Counted from the first letter of the stretch, positions 53,068 to 62,001 are shown. The stretch is 64,000 nt of DNA from Streptomyces odontomachi (GCF_024435355.1 NZ_JAMJWG010000017.1:124001-188000); one strand, 5' to 3'. Made by a program: numbers and translations. The notes: generated by a model not told the origin, from the sequence alone.

Positions 53068-54020
53068 GGTGTGCACGCCTTCCTCGCGGCGGCCGGGAGG
53101 TCCTGCCCCGCGCTCCGGCACACTGAGTAGTCCGCCTGGAGCGAGAAGACGCTCCGGTAGCCCTTGCCGGGGCTGATGGCGGTCACCTGGAAGGGCTTTC
53201 CGTGGTCGTCGATGACGGTGTGCTTCTTCTTATCCCCCAGCATGTAGGTGACGTTCAGCCGGAAGGCCACGTAGTGGTCCGCGGTGAAGGCCCTCGCGAT
53301 CACCACACGCTGCTCCCTGTCGTGCAGGGTGATCGTCCGCCGGCCGAAGAAGGGCCGGCCCAGGGCGGTCACCTCCGCGTCGCGGGCCAGGGGGCTGGGT
53401 CGATCCATATCGAACACCATGGTCATCGTGGAGACACCGCCCTGCGGCGGGACGCAGAAGAAGGTCCCGGACAGCGGCGCAGTCCGCTCGACGATGGCGG
53501 GCCTGATGTCGAGGATGTTGATCTGCTGGTTCCTGTGTCCGGTGAGCGTCAGACGCACCGTCAGATCGTCGACGCTGACCGCGCCCCTGGTGTGCATCAG
53601 CCGGTCGAACGCGGGCGTGGCTGCCGCCCCCGGCCGGGACAGCATGGCCCGCTCTGCGGCGGTGGGCCGGAAGTCCCCTCTGAAAGCGGCATTCTTGCCT
53701 TCGTCGTCGAGCCGGACGATGTCGACGGCCAGTGAAAAATCCGATCCTGACCGGATACGGTCCTTGGCCGCCTCGGGATCGGTGAGCTGCGCGGGGATCG
53801 CGGCGATCCAACCGGAGAACACGGTCGCCAGCGCGCCAAGGGCCACTGTCACCGCCCAGATCCACGGTCTGCGCAGCAGAGCGAGCACCGCCCGGACGCG
53901 CGCCCCGCCCCGGGGCGGGGCGCCTGGTTGGCTTCGCCCGGCACCTGCTTGCGTTCCGCTGGCGTGCCCGAAGCGGGCGGTACGGCCTGCCCTGACTCTC
54001 AGGCGTGGTCTGCGGGTCAC
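53061..54020 (-). CDS. Membrane-anchored exported protein, unknown function
   Basis: 319 residues from GTG 54020 (GGGAGGGG 6 nt upstream, a strong site). A basic N-terminus is followed by one TM helix (~53-76). A large beta-rich extracytoplasmic domain (~80-319) contains KNAAFRGDFRPTAAERAMLS, GAVSVDDLTVRLTLTGHRN and FTADHYVAFRLNVTYMLGDK. Three cysteines lie near the end. Such paired membrane proteins are frequent in Streptomyces accessory DNA with no assigned role. Overlaps the downstream gene. Confidence 0.75.
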   Translation of the reverse strand: MTRRPRLRVRAGRTARFGHASGTQAGAGRSQPGAPPRGGARVRAVLALLRRPWIWAVTVALGALATVFSGWIAAIPAQLTDPEAAKDRIRSGSDFSLAVDIVRLDDEGKNAAFRGDFRPTAAERAMLSRPGAAATPAFDRLMHTRGAVSVDDLTVRLTLTGHRNQQINILDIRPAIVERTAPLSGTFFCVPPQGGVSTMTMVFDMDRPSPLARDAEVTALGRPFFGRRTITLHDREQRVVIARAFTADHYVAFRLNVTYMLGDKKKHTVIDDHGKPFQVTAISPGKGYRSVFSLQADYSVCRSAGQDLPAAARKACTPC

Positions 54021-54768
54021 CGATGCCCCTCCCGGCTGGTGGAGCCAACACCTGCCCACCGATCGTAAGCCCAACGCCTTTTGCATGCAGTCGAGTTCGC
54101 TTTGCTGGAGACTCTCGGCAACCGGGCTCGCTGTGTGCACGGCGCTCACCGGCCGGCCCAACGTACGGCTGCTCCGGTCGACGGACCCCGAGGGCTGTCA
54201 CCACGTGGCATGGGGCGAACGTCCCCGCAGCGGGCGACAGGGCCCGTGGTCGCTTCTTCGATCCGCGAGTCCTACCCGCCACCGGCACCATTGCCTCCAT
54301 CCCACTTTGGCTATGACCCGCGAAGACGATCGCCAGCGGCACGGCGGGCCGTTACGGCGGGCCGATGCGAGCAGCTGGCGAACGGCGGAGCCGCCGACGC
54401 TGGACGATGGCCAGCCGAGGCGTGCGCCGACGGCGGCCAACCCACAGCTCGGGCGACACTGCAGCGAGCGCACCACGGGGCCGACCGCCATGCCGGGGCC
54501 GTGGGCGGGCACATGGGCCGGGTTGAGCAACGATCCGAACCGCGGCCCGGGCCGGGGCTAGCGGCCAGACGCCCCACAGGGGGCGCCACCGGCCAAGCCC
54601 GCACAGCGGCCCGGTGGGTGCCGCAGACAGCTTGCTGGGCGGGTGCGGCCCGGCGGCGTCCATGGGGCACGTACTTGCGGGCCATCGCCGAAGTCAGCTC
54701 TCTCGCTGACCCGACTCGGAACTCGCGGAGGAGCGAATACGGGTCATCCCTCGCGGAAGGGCCCTGGG
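54021..54768. other. Gene-poor stretch of ~750 bp
   Basis: Several open frames cross this high-GC segment, but none has a recognisable family, a plausible start or typical codon use. A short reverse stretch (SLLREFRVGSARELTSAMAR near 54700) might be a protein scrap. Promoter elements for the two membrane proteins must lie at its left edge. Confidence 0.4.
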
Positions 54769-55611
54769 TCATTGTCGGAAGCACTCCGGGTGTCCGCCGC
54801 CCGTCGATAAAAAACAGGCCCGCAGTCCGGTGAGGTCGCTGCCGTCGATCATCGGCGTGGAGAGGGAGCTCTCGGCCTCGTACGCGTCGGCGACGTCGAC
54901 CCGTTGCAGCCTACCGTCGGAACCCGACACTTCGAGTGCGTCCCCGACTTTCGTGTTCCACAGCAGTGCCCATGCGGTGTGGCACTGCGTGCTGAAACTG
55001 AATGACAGCCATGCTCCGGTGGAGGTCTGGTGTGGCGAGCCGAGTCTGTGGACCTTCCCCGGCATCGCGCATCCCATCATCTGCGGGTCTTCGCCTACAC
55101 ACTTCTGGGCCCGGCATCCGGGTGCGGGTGGGGCAGACTGCGCAGACCGCCCGGCGGTGTCCTCGTTGGCTCCCGCGACAAGTGAGACCGTCATCCATAC
55201 GGCGGCCGTGGTCGCGACCACGGCCGTTGCTGCCGCAAGAGCCCACCTTCGTCGTCCGGTGCTCCGGCCATGTGGCGAGTGGCGCGCAGGCGTGCTGCGA
55301 TTGCCTGGCCGGTCATCGTGTGGTGACGCCGTGGCTGATGTCCTGTGACGTCCGCTCCACTCCAGCTCCGCCAGTTCCCACAGTGCCATCAGTCGCCCGG
55401 GCGGTTCCCCCGTCATCGTGCACAGGGCCTCGACAGCTTGGTGCGGGGCGAGTTGCTTGCCGTTGAGGTAGCGCTCCCAGGAGGACTTGCTGAAAGCGGT
55501 GCGTTCAGCCAGCGCTGTCAGGCTCAGGCTGGTTCGGGTTTTGAGCTCGCGCAGCTCCCGGGCCAGCCGGGTGCATGCGGGCCTGGCGGCCGGCGGTGGG
55601 GTGTCCGTCAT
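54769..55611 (-). CDS. HTH-transmembrane regulator with extracytoplasmic DUF2690-like domain
   Basis: 280 residues. An XRE-type helix-turn-helix spans ~14-75 (SLTALAERTAFSKSSWERYL). A polar linker leads to one TM helix (~122-147). The extracytoplasmic C-terminal domain (~160-278) has cysteines at CRAQKC and MGCAMPG and the FSTQCHTAWALLW motif typical of DUF2690. The topology, cytoplasmic DNA-binding domain plus outside sensor, suggests a one-component membrane regulator. The ATG overlaps the stop of the upstream gene (ATGA). The two genes are paralogous in their HTH parts. Confidence 0.85.
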   Translation of the reverse strand: MTDTPPPAARPACTRLARELRELKTRTSLSLTALAERTAFSKSSWERYLNGKQLAPHQAVEALCTMTGEPPGRLMALWELAELEWSGRHRTSATASPHDDRPGNRSTPARHSPHGRSTGRRRWALAAATAVVATTAAVWMTVSLVAGANEDTAGRSAQSAPPAPGCRAQKCVGEDPQMMGCAMPGKVHRLGSPHQTSTGAWLSFSFSTQCHTAWALLWNTKVGDALEVSGSDGRLQRVDVADAYEAESSLSTPMIDGSDLTGLRACFLSTGGGHPECFRQ

Positions 55612-56357
55612 CCTCGTAGCACCTGCCAGGTGTCCGGACCGACGACACCGTCAGGTGACAGGCCGGCCTTCTCCTGCAGCCTTTTGACGGCCCGGGTGGT
55701 CTTCACACCGATGACACCGTCAGCGCCCCCTGGATCGAAACCCAGATGGTGCAGCAGGCACTGGGCCTCCACGACATCCCACCCCGGCGGGGAGAGCACG
55801 GCGGTGCGGGTGGTGCTGTAGCCCGCGTACCATCGACCGTCCCTCCGTCTGACCGTACAGGGGTAGGTCTTCCCTGGCTGGTAATGAAAGGCTCCGAGAG
55901 ACGCGGACGATGAGCCGGGCTGCACGGCAGCCACGCCTTTCCCTCCCTCACCGCCGTCCTTCCAAAGCTCCGTGACCACTAGTCCGGCCAGCATTGCGCC
56001 GAGGGCCACAGCCGTGCAGACGCCGATCAGCACCACTCGCCGTATGCCCCTCGGCTCCGATACGCCTGCCGCTCCTGCTGCACCGGTCTTCTGCTTCCAC
56101 GCCTCCTGAGCCACTTCGTGGAGCACCAGGAGCCGTGTCGGATCAGCCCCGCCTACCCGCGCCAGTTCCTCGACCGCCTGCCGCGGCGGCATCGCCCTGC
56201 CGTTGAGGTAGCGCTCCCAGGACGAACGGCTATAGCCGGTCTTGGACTGGAGCGACGACAGGCTCAACCCGCTGCGGTCCTTCACACGGCGCATCTGGAT
56301 GATGAGATTCCGCACGCGCTCGTCGAGCGAACCCGGTAATTGCTGCCAACGTGGCAT
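55608..56357 (-). CDS. HTH-transmembrane regulator with peptidoglycan-binding-like domain
   Basis: 249 residues from ATG 56357 (GGGGTGG 3-4 nt upstream). ATG 56369 is an alternative. The XRE helix-turn-helix lies at ~14-80 (LSSLQSKTGYSRSSWERYLN), followed by a TM helix (~108-131). A linker leads to a PG_binding_1-like domain (~195-247) with CLLHHLGFDPGGADGVIGVK and TTRAVKRLQEKAGLSPDGVV. A cell-wall-facing sensor controlling DNA binding is the natural hypothesis. It is co-transcribed with the DUF2690-type paralogue and divergent from the secreted protein gene at 56745, with ~390 bp between. Confidence 0.85.
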   Translation of the reverse strand: MPRWQQLPGSLDERVRNLIIQMRRVKDRSGLSLSSLQSKTGYSRSSWERYLNGRAMPPRQAVEELARVGGADPTRLLVLHEVAQEAWKQKTGAAGAAGVSEPRGIRRVVLIGVCTAVALGAMLAGLVVTELWKDGGEGGKGVAAVQPGSSSASLGAFHYQPGKTYPCTVRRRDGRWYAGYSTTRTAVLSPPGWDVVEAQCLLHHLGFDPGGADGVIGVKTTRAVKRLQEKAGLSPDGVVGPDTWQVLRG

Positions 56358-56744
56358 GTTCCACCCCATACCAGTTGAGTTTGAGAGGCTCTTTGTTCGC
56401 CTCCCATCGTGCTCTGACACGCACGCCAGAATCATCTGTTCTGGGCGAATCCATCACAGGAGGCATTTCGGTCAAGCCGCTGTCGTCTACATTGCCCACC
56501 GCGTCCCAGCCCTGCTTCACACACGGCACCGTCCCAGCAGGTCAGCGTGCGGGATGTCCCGCAAACTGCCCAAGCAGCCGCGGTTGCTGGCAACAGGCCG
56601 TGCCCGACAGGCAGTCTCAGTGGTGCAAGCCGGGCGGCGCGGTCCACCCCGCGCCGCCCTCGGTCCTTCACCGGTTTCCGCACGGGACAAGGGCGGCTCC
56701 TCCGTCCCGTTGGCGCCACCGGTCAACCAACGGAGTAGGAACCC

Positions 56745-57245
56745 ATGAGAACGCGCATCACCGCGATCGCCGCCGGCCTGGCGGCAACCGCCGCCTTCAG
56801 CGTGTCCGTCCTGACGACACCGGCCTCAGCCGCCACCCACCAGCAGCACACGCTGAGCACCACAGGAGCCTACGGAATCGGCCAGTACACCCAGAGCGGC
56901 ACCGGATACACCTTGCAGGCCTATGTACACGACACCAAGTCGGACGGGTACTGCGCAGAGGTGTGGCAGGACTTCACCACCGACCCCCACGAGCACCACG
57001 GGCCGCTGTTGACCTACGCCTGCGGTACGGGCGTCGACGGATGGGGGGCCACCCGGCACGCCAACAGCCCCAGCCACAAGATCAAGTCGTTCCGCATGGC
57101 TGTCTGCCGCGCCAAAAAGCCTGCGCTACGCCACAAGAGCAGCGTCTCGAAGCCGGTGAGTTGTAAGTACTGGAACAGCAGCGGTGTCGCCTGGGCAGTG
57201 ACCGCCTGGCAAGCAGACGGCTACAAGATCACGTCCGTTGGATGA
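56745..57245 (+). CDS. Small secreted protein, unknown family
   Basis: 166 residues. A Sec-type signal peptide (1-29, hydrophobic core then TTPASA) is followed by a mature domain of ~135 residues with four cysteines (YCAEVW, YACGTG, AVCRAK, VSCKYW). It is rich in Thr, Ser, His and aromatic residues. It looks like a disulfide-stabilised beta protein. ATG 56745 has GGAGTAGG just upstream. Divergent from the HTH-TM regulator pair, so it may be their target. Confidence 0.75.
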   Translation: MRTRITAIAAGLAATAAFSVSVLTTPASAATHQQHTLSTTGAYGIGQYTQSGTGYTLQAYVHDTKSDGYCAEVWQDFTTDPHEHHGPLLTYACGTGVDGWGATRHANSPSHKIKSFRMAVCRAKKPALRHKSSVSKPVSCKYWNSSGVAWAVTAWQADGYKITSVG

Positions 57246-57502
57246 GGTACGAAGCGTGTAGCCGGCCGAGAGATCTCCTGGTGTTCCTCGAGCCTCCCAT
57301 TCCCTGGGTGAGCCAGCCCTACCCGGAGCTCGACCGGACTCGCAACACGGATCCGCGCTGACCCCAGGTCGGGCACCACGGGGGATGTTCGGTCTGCGGC
57401 CGGCACCGGAGGCACAGCACGGCGGAATGCCCAACGAGCGGTGTTACTCAACGCCGCACCGACGAAACAGAACCTCTGAAGAAGGAAGGCAGGTAATTCG
57501 TC

Positions 57503-57898
57503 ATGTCATCACGTACGCACAGCCCGCTCTGGCGGTCGCGTTTGGCGCTAGGGCTGCTTTCAGTCCTGATGACCGCCGGCGGCACCGCCAGCGCCGCCGC
57601 CGATGCCGCCGGGCAGAACGCCCCTACCGCAGCGCCGTCGTCGTGCCCACGCGGATACTTCTGCGCCTATCAAGGTGTGAACTACACGGGCAAGGAGCAG
57701 AAGATGGGCCCGTGCGGTGTGTACGAGCTCAAAGGCAGCGGCTGGAGCGGCAGCGGCTCTTGGTACAACAACCAGTCCGACGGAATCAAGGCGATCATGG
57801 CCAACAAGTGGCTGGTCACGGTCTACGTCACCCCCGAGGCACCCAGTCATGACGCGAATGGGAACTGGGACCCCGTCTGGTACATCCAGAACTGCTGA
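57503..57898 (+). CDS. Secreted peptidase-inhibitor I36 / beta-gamma-crystallin-like protein
   Basis: 131 residues. The signal peptide is ~1-32 (LLSVLMTAGGTASAAA). The mature domain carries CPRGYFCAYQGVNYTGKEQK, WYNNQSDGIKAIMANKW and a C-terminal Cys. The pattern matches the Streptomyces metalloproteinase inhibitor (SMPI, family I36) and related crystallin-fold secreted proteins. Inhibitory activity is not provable from sequence. A purine-rich AGAAGGAAGG lies upstream of ATG 57503, with a few extra bases between. The upstream gap (57246-57502) shows no gene. Confidence 0.8.
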   Translation: MSSRTHSPLWRSRLALGLLSVLMTAGGTASAAADAAGQNAPTAAPSSCPRGYFCAYQGVNYTGKEQKMGPCGVYELKGSGWSGSGSWYNNQSDGIKAIMANKWLVTVYVTPEAPSHDANGNWDPVWYIQNC

Positions 57899-57948
57899 GG
57901 CGTCTACCGAATGTCAGCCCCGGCCCCGGTCACGCTGCTTTCGCCTCC

Positions 57949-58413
57949 TCACCGGCCAGGAAGGGATGCAGTAGCGTGAGCAGGGGCGCGCGGCCGGTGC
58001 AGCGGGATGATGTGGCCGCAGTCTTCAATGACGTGTCCGGTGAGATCGTCGGTGACCGGGCGGAGTTGGCGTTCCAGCGCAGCACCGACGGGCCGGGCGC
58101 CCAGCGCCGTCGTTGGCACCGTCAGGCGGGCAGTGGCGACCACCTGCTCGATTTGTACCGCGCTCTCGGGCAGGGCCCGGTAGTACGAGAACGCGCAGCT
58201 CAACGCCTGGCGGCCGGTGTATGCGCGGACGAAGGCGTCCCGGAGGGCTGGGCGCACCCCGTCGCCGAGCGTGCCGGCGCTCAGAAACCAGTCGACGTAG
58301 GCGGCCTCGTGGCCCTCCAACACGGTCTCGGCAAGGCCGGGCGCGGCGGAATGGAAGCCGAACCACCACGGCCTTGTCCCGCGCGGAAACCGGTGAAAGA
58401 TCCGGCGCAGCAT
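57949..58413 (-). pseudogene. Alpha/beta-hydrolase C-terminal fragment
   Basis: The reverse frame holds the C-terminal ~140 residues of an epoxide-hydrolase-like alpha/beta hydrolase: WFGFHSAAPGLAETVLEGHE, DAFVRAYTGRQALSCAFSYY, and HVIEDCGHIIP with the terminal catalytic His. The N-terminal half with nucleophile and oxyanion hole is missing and there is no real start. It abuts a forward fragment at 58414. Confidence 0.65.
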
Positions 58414-58695
58414 GCTCCCGGTACGAGGAGTTTTTAATCTCTGCGAGTGGCGGAAATGAATTCTGGCTTTCGCAGGGGACCTACGTCACCACGACGTCGG
58501 CCTGTGCCGATATCAACGTCAAGTCCACCTACAGCCACTCCTTCACGGTCTGTTTCAGGGCCACTGGGAGTTGCAACGGAGGACTCTCGCCCCAGCGGGA
58601 CAGTGGACCGTAGTCGCCTCCCAGGTGTTGGACGGCTGAAGTTCTATGTACAAAGCAATACCCACGGTGGAATTGGGGTCTACCTCGCCTACTGA
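58414..58695 (+). pseudogene. Fragment of a secreted protein gene
   Basis: Forward frames carry GNEFWLSQGTYVTTTSACAD, then SHSFTVCFRATGSCNGGL. After a shift near 58590 comes QWTVVASQVLDG, and after another near 58640 KFYVQSNTHGGIGVYLAY and a stop. The composition (Thr, Ser, Cys, aromatic) resembles small exported proteins. There is no signal peptide or start codon. It appears to be the 3' remains of one gene. Confidence 0.4.
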
Positions 58696-59118
58696 GATGT
58701 CGGGTAATAGCGGTGACCACCGCCCCGGGGCCTACGGCCCGGCAGGTGCTGACCAGCGGTGACCCAAGCTAAGCGCAGGGCTGGCCCAGACACACCCAGA
58801 AAGCCGCCACGAGATGATCAGGGAAGTTGAGGGCCTTGCGCCGTCACCCGGTCGGCTCAGCGTCGTTGATGGTGATGTCGGGTTTCGTTTGTGGCGGGGT
58901 GGGTTGTGACCTCGATCGAGAGGACCGCGTATCCGCGGTCCAAGCAGCTGATCACCGCGCACGATGCAGGACCCGGCGGGCGAGGGTCGCCAGCGTCTGG
59001 CATGTCTGGGTCAAATGTGGGCAAATTGTCTAATTCGGTACAGAGCGGCCGTGGAGCTGAGGCGCCCGGTAGGTCCGGCCAGTAAGAATGGAACAGATCA
59101 TGAGGAAGGTGTCAGATC
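58696..59118. other. Intergenic region upstream of the lectin gene
   Basis: About 420 bp with no convincing gene. The segment 59010-59050 is locally AT-rich and probably contains the promoter. Confidence 0.4.
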
Positions 59119-59691
59119 GTGCATTTACACAAGGGGCTCGTACTCGCCGCTGCGGCGTTCACCGCGGCTGGCGGCCTGGCGGTGGCGGTGCCCGCCCAGG
59201 CGGACCCTGCCACCTCTGTGGCAGTGCAGAGGACACAGAGTGAAAGTGCGTTCCGCTTCCCGGGCAGTTATCGGTGGTTGCCGGAGCACTTCAGTGGTCC
59301 GTGCATCACCGCGCACGGCGGCGTGCACAAGGGGGCAAAGGTAGACCAGTACCGCTGCGTTGGGGCTTCGAACCAGAAGTGGCACGTCGAAACGCTCGAC
59401 GCCTACCACGCGTACCGGATCCATCCAGCGCAGAACATGGGTCTCTGCGTGGACATGCCGGGCAACTATCGCAAGGGCACGCAGCTCGTCCTGTGGAACT
59501 GCAACGGCCGCACGAACCAGAGCTTTTCGTTCCACTGCGGCTCAGGGCAACGCCACTGTCAGATCAAACCGTATTCCGGCGCCCATCACGACAAGTGCCT
59601 GTCCGTGAAGGGCGGCAAGACGGCCAACAACACCCCACTCATCCTCTGGAGGTGCAACGGAGCCCGGGACCAGAAATTCACTTTCCGCTGA
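59119..59691 (+). CDS. Secreted ricin-B-type lectin (beta-trefoil) protein
   Basis: 190 residues from GTG 59119 (GAGGAAGG 9 nt upstream). The signal peptide (~1-28) ends near PAQA. The mature protein shows a ricin B/CBM13 beta-trefoil with QxW-type repeats (NQKWHVETL, NQSFSFHCG, DQKFTFR) and paired cysteines such as CVDMPG/WNCNG and CLSVKG/WRCNG. Such modules bind galactose or xylan chains. There is no catalytic domain, so it is a stand-alone carbohydrate-binding protein. Third secreted protein in this part of the island. Confidence 0.85.
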   Translation: MHLHKGLVLAAAAFTAAGGLAVAVPAQADPATSVAVQRTQSESAFRFPGSYRWLPEHFSGPCITAHGGVHKGAKVDQYRCVGASNQKWHVETLDAYHAYRIHPAQNMGLCVDMPGNYRKGTQLVLWNCNGRTNQSFSFHCGSGQRHCQIKPYSGAHHDKCLSVKGGKTANNTPLILWRCNGARDQKFTFR

Positions 59692-59835
59692 CCAGCCCTG
59701 ACCAGGAAGAGGGGTCGAGAGGTCCCCCCAGTTGCAGTTCCTGATCCTGGGCATCAGATCGAAGCCGCGGTGCAGGCCTGGGCGGCGGCGCTCTTGCCGG
59801 CGACGGCCTGGCGGAAGCTGTCGGGGGGTGCGCTG

Positions 59836-60205
59836 TCACTGGGCAGTGAGTTCGGGCAGGAACGTAGCCTCGGTGGCGAATTTGTCGCAGGTCAAGCACG
59901 CGTTGCCCTTCGCGCATGCCTGACACGGAGGCAGCAGGTAGAGCCCGTTGGACGGGATCCGGTCGGTGCGCTTGTCCAGCTCCAGCATGTCGTAGAGGTC
60001 GCGCAGGTCGGTGGACAGTTCGCGTGCGTCTGCGGTGAGTTTCCGGTAGCGCAGGAACTCCCGCTCGTGGGTCTCGGCAAGGGTCTGCGCGTAGTTCATC
60101 AGCATGGTCGGCGAGAGGTGGCCGAAGTAGCGCTGGACGACATGCAGCGGGACACCGGCGTTGAGGAGACTGGTGGCCTTGGTGTGCCGGAACCGGCGCC
60201 GTAGC
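59836..60205 (-). pseudogene. Truncated tyrosine integrase (C-terminal fragment)
   Basis: The reverse frame encodes the last ~120 residues of a tyrosine recombinase. The box II segment FRHTKATSLLNAGVPLHVVQ is followed by RYFGHLSPTMLMNYAQTLAE, which carries the GH and catalytic Tyr. The end is Cys-rich (CQACAKGNACLTCDKFATEA). The upstream box I Arg and the core-binding domain are missing. The sequence beyond 60205 is unrelated, perhaps owing to the adjacent IS3 copy. Position ~1.3 kb from the right boundary is where an element's own integrase is expected. Confidence 0.75.
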
Positions 60206-60360
60206 CGGCGGCGGCGAGCGCGCCGGCTGGCAGGCCGGGCTCCAGCGCCGCCGTCCACCACCACGCGCGGGCAACGTCCTCGGGGCGCGAGCGACCGTGT
60301 CCCCCGCAGCACTACCAGGCCGGGGCCGCCCCGCACGGGAAGCGCGAGCGGCATGAGCAG

Positions 60361-61219
60361 GTGGGAGACAGCCGCGGCAGCCGCCGTGCCCAGCCCGCGC
60401 CTGCGTGCCGGGTGCTGAAGCTCGCCAGACAGCCCTACTACCGATGGCTGCACAAGCCGGTGATCGATGCCATGCTGGAGGAGTCGTATCGCGCGAACGC
60501 GCTCTTCGACGCGCACCGTGACGACCCGGAGTTCGGCTACCGCTTCCTGGCCGACGAAGCGCACGGCGCCGGGGCCGTGATGGCGGACCGGACTGCATGG
60601 CGGAGCTGCCGGGACAACCGCTGGTGGAGCGTGTTCGGCAAGAAGCGCGGCAAGGGCAAGAAGGGCGGCCCGCCGGTGCACGACGGCCTGGTCCGCCGTG
60701 ACCTCAGCGCGACCTGTGCGAACCGGCTATGGCTCGCCGACATCACCGAGCACGCCACCGGCGAAGGCAAGCTCTATCTCTGCGCGATCAAGGACGCCTT
60801 CAGCAACAGGATCGTGGGCTACTCCGTCGATGAGCGGATGAAGTCCCGCTTGGCCGTGGCCGCCCTGGACAACGCCGTGGTCCGGCGTGGAGACGTCGAC
60901 GGGTGCGTCTGCACAGCGATCGCGGATTGCAGTTCCGCTCCCGAAAGTTTGTCCGGGCGCTCGACCGCTACCGGATAGCCGGATCGACAGGGAGGGGCGA
61001 AAGCTGCCGGCGACAACGCAGCCATGGAGTCCTTCTTCAGCCTGCTGCAGAAGAACGTCCTCGACCGCCGTGTCTGGGCCCCGTGAAGAACTCCGGATCA
61101 CAATCGTGACCTGGATCGAGCGGACCTACCACCGGTGCCGCAGACAAGCCTCACTCGGCCGGCTGACCCCCATCGAATTCGAGACCGTCATGACCACGCC
61201 GGCCGTCCAGGCCGCGTGA
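60361..61219 (+). pseudogene. IS3-family transposase (OrfB), frameshifted
   Basis: Forward frames give an almost complete IS3 OrfB: CRVLKLARQPYYRWLHKPV, DDPEFGYRFLADEAHGAGAV, NRLWLADITEHATGEGKLYL (the first catalytic Asp) and KDAFSNRIVGYSVDERMKSR. After a shift near 60905 comes LHSDRGLQFRSRKFVRALDR (second Asp), then after further shifts EELRITIVTWIERTYHRCRR and GRLTPIEFETVMTTP. At least three frameshifts make it inactive. OrfA and clean terminal repeats were not identified. Confidence 0.8.
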
Positions 61220-61417
61220 CCGCACTGTCACCCAAACCTGTAACGGACCCCTGGTCATGGACGAGGCGCAGTGATTGCATGCTCTCAACATGTTGAGACC
61301 CTGCTGGTTCGTTCCGAATCGGCAGGGCTTCGTGCTGTCCCAGGCGGTGCGAGCACCTCGGGACGGTCAAGGCGCGGCGCGTGCGGCGCACCTTCCCTGG
61401 GAAGTTTTGAGTGCGGC

Positions 61418-61437
61418 TGACGCATGTATGACGCACG
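61418..61437 (+). repeat. TGACGCA-type repeats at right end of island
   Basis: Two head-to-tail copies, TGACGCATG (61418-61426) and TGACGCACG (61429-61437), lie ~80 bp inside the right core repeat and match the left-end motifs. A 7-bp inverted repeat GCAGGTC/GACCTGC follows at 61451-61477. The rest of 61220-61506 shows no gene. Confidence 0.6.
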
Positions 61438-61506
61438 CGTGCGGACGTGTGCAGGTCGTGGATGTCGCATGACCTGCATGTTCTCTTGTGAATGGCGGAT
61501 TGCGCA

Positions 61507-61570
61507 TCTTCCCGGGACGCATCACGTGGAGTGCGTGGCGATTCTGGAGCCGGTCGCGAAGGGGGTCTGA
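61507..61570 (+). pseudogene. Stranded 3' end of the TrmA-family methyltransferase gene (right attachment site)
   Basis: The frame reads LPGTHHVECVAILEPVAKGV followed by TGA. The intact gene ends FPVTHHVECVAILERAEKGR. The 11-residue block THHVECVAILE is identical, but 6 of its 11 codons differ only in the third base, and this copy uses the GC-rich codons normal for the host. It is therefore most likely the host's original tail, displaced when the element integrated. The shared 9-mer GACGCATCA is at 61516-61524. Confidence 0.8.
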
Positions 61571-62001
61571 CCTGCGGTTTTGCGTTTGCGTATGAGGTGC
61601 GGTGTGGGCGTTACGAGCACGGACCACTGAACGTTTTCGGCGTGGACACCGATCGGGTGAGACGCCGGCGCGAACTCGCTGAGCGGGAGGCGAAGTCGCT
61701 TGCTCCGCCGGCACCGCGTGGCCGGCGAAGGCTCGACCGCACCGGCAGCGCCATCGGCGTCAAGCCTTCGCGCGACAGAAAACAGGAGATAGCGGGATGT
61801 TAGGGTGAAAGGACCTCCCGCTCGCCGGGCCGGGATACCACCGGCCACGGGGCTCGTGGATGAGTCGGTCGCCCTCGCCCGTGACGTCCGGTACCAGCTG
61901 CCCGGTGCACGCACCGTAGAACGGGACTTTCGCATAGGCGTGGGCCACACAAGGGGGTGTCGGCAGCCTCGCTGCACAAGGCTCGCCGGGACGGAGAAGC
62001 C
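61571..62001. other. Intergenic region right of the island
   Basis: About 430 bp without a recognisable gene. Its first bases (TGACCTGCGGTTT) resemble those following the intact methyltransferase (TGACCTGCTGTTT). It probably holds the LysR gene promoter. Confidence 0.45.

Larger units (their letters stand above)
36565..61524. mobile_element. Degenerate integrative element / genomic island (~25 kb)
   Basis: Bounded by the short direct repeat GACGCATCA (36565-36573 and 61516-61524), which lies in the methyltransferase tail and its stranded duplicate. Inside lie TGACGCA-type repeats near both ends and a truncated tyrosine integrase near the right end. There are also several broken transposases and a polymorphic-toxin operon with locally low GC. 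Outside, both flanks have ordinary Streptomyces genes. The element looks immobile because its integrase is truncated. Exact ends could shift by some bases. Confidence 0.75.

Noticed and set aside
54021..54768. Several overlapping frames of 100-250 codons
   Set aside because: Composition is that of random high-GC frames. No start signals or family motifs are present.
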